Shown: one piece after another, positions 12,591 through 13,147 of the stretch
How the letters are laid out: each line of letters starts with the position of its first letter
Numbering within the stretch: the first letter of the stretch is position 1
NCBI GenBank assembly: GCA_937952345.1
Contig: CALFYN010000393.1
Coordinates: forward strand, 1-13,147
Reading direction: 5' to 3'
Length of the DNA stretch: 13,147 nucleotides
From: an uncultured Acidobacteriota bacterium
GTDB taxonomy: Bacteria > Acidobacteriota > Terriglobia > Bryobacterales > Bryobacteraceae
Made by a program: the position numbers and the translations under genes
The notes under the pieces: generated by a model
Told to the model about the DNA's origin: nothing
The model's database searches: none
Seen by the model: only the letters and a program-made list of their open reading frames with translations

Positions 12591-13147
12591 ACACCAGCAG
12601 ACGTAACTGGTTAAAGCTATCCGCCGGGGCCGCCGTTTCCGCGCCGCTGGCGAAGGCGTTCGATACGTGGTTCCGTCCGGCCGAAACAGCCGCCGACGTC
12701 CGAACCATCACTACGGCCTGCGGCATCTGTTCCCCGGCTTGCGGCATCAAAGCCACCGTTCAGGATGGCGTGCTGCGATTCGTGGAAGGCCTGCCCGGAG
12801 ATTTCTCGGGCGGCGGCAAGCTCTGCGGCAAGGGTGCTTCCGCGGCCGGGTTCCTCTACGATCCCGACCGGCTGAAGTATCCCATGAAGCGCACCAACCC
12901 CAGAAAGGGCTTCGACGAAGACCCCGGCTGGGTTCGCATCAGTTGGGAGGAGGCGCTGGACACCATCGCCGCGCGCATTGCTGAAGCCAAGCGGCTGAAA
13001 GGGAACGAGTCACTGCTATTCGTCACTCTCCCCTCGCCCGATCTGTGGGCCCGCTTCATGAACTCCATCGGCGTGGTGAATCGCATCGATCACATCGATG
13101 AGTGCTTCCTTGCCTACCGCATCGTGCAGCGCTATACCACGGGCGGC
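12587..13147 (+). CDS. Tat-exported molybdopterin oxidoreductase catalytic subunit (3' partial)
   Basis: 187 codons are visible and the frame runs off the window end. The N-terminus has a twin-arginine signal (TSRRNWLKLSAGAAVSAPLA), then CGICSPACG with C45, C48 and C52 and the fourth ligand C80 in KLCGKG: a [4Fe-4S] site typical of DMSO-reductase-family enzymes. RLKYPMKR and WVRISWEEALDTIAARIAE (116-134) are standard for the family. IDHIDECFLAYRIVQRYTTG near the window end places Cys173 where many members have the molybdenum ligand, which would suggest a Cys-type enzyme (polysulfide/thiosulfate reductase or formate dehydrogenase-like) rather than the Ser-type DmsA; this is inference from position. 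An ATGA overlap with the upstream iron-sulfur gene indicates subunits of one complex, with a membrane subunit probably downstream. Confidence 0.93.
   Translation, partial: MNTSRRNWLKLSAGAAVSAPLAKAFDTWFRPAETAADVRTITTACGICSPACGIKATVQDGVLRFVEGLPGDFSGGGKLCGKGASAAGFLYDPDRLKYPMKRTNPRKGFDEDPGWVRISWEEALDTIAARIAEAKRLKGNESLLFVTLPSPDLWARFMNSIGVVNRIDHIDECFLAYRIVQRYTTGG

Noticed and set aside
1..13147. CRISPR arrays, insertion sequences, tRNA or rRNA genes
   Set aside because: No spaced direct repeats, transposase motifs, terminal inverted repeats or tRNA cloverleaf patterns were seen on reading both strands.

Overview
The window is high-GC bacterial DNA, densely packed on both strands, and every gene is of an ordinary bacterial type. 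A long secreted CotH/lamin-tail protein, a Tat-exported metallo-beta-lactamase protein opening TRRTFLRSAPLAAAA, an AbiEii-like nucleotidyltransferase with a small acidic companion, and a Tat-exported molybdoenzyme together suggest an environmental Acidobacteriota (Bryobacterales/Solibacter-like). That assignment is inference from protein style; the window has no rRNA or other taxonomic marker.

Layout. (1) 1-4029: the 3' part of a CotH-kinase protein with two lamin-tail domains converges on a large exported protein with two metallo-beta-lactamase domains; their stop codons touch. (2) 4030-4864: a gene-poor stretch of lower GC, then a lone HicB-type antitoxin with no HicA toxin visible. (3) 8637-4882, minus strand: a tight four-gene operon rbfA, apbE, hemE, hemY, with junctions of 2 nt, ATGA and GTGA, combining ribosome maturation, flavinylation and two late haem-pathway steps. 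(4) 8690-10714, plus strand, divergent from rbfA: a 78-aa acidic protein overlapping an AbiEii-like nucleotidyltransferase by at least 74 nt, an SDR dehydrogenase joined by an ATGA overlap, and a 114-aa unknown protein. (5) 11782-10718, minus strand: a membrane-anchored J-domain protein with coiled coil and an unrecognised C-terminal domain. (6) 11783-12020: an intergenic region with a long imperfect dyad. (7) 12021 to the window end: a four-cluster [4Fe-4S] protein and the start of a Tat-exported molybdopterin oxidoreductase, joined by ATGA, probably the electron-transfer and catalytic subunits of an exported respiratory complex.

No tRNA, rRNA, CRISPR array, insertion sequence or clear rho-independent terminator was seen. 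The best candidate for something undescribed is the small-protein/nucleotidyltransferase pair at 8690-9581. The lone HicB, the tandem MBL protein with one altered metal motif and the anchored J-protein are secondary candidates. Most of the window is otherwise ordinary core and accessory metabolism.
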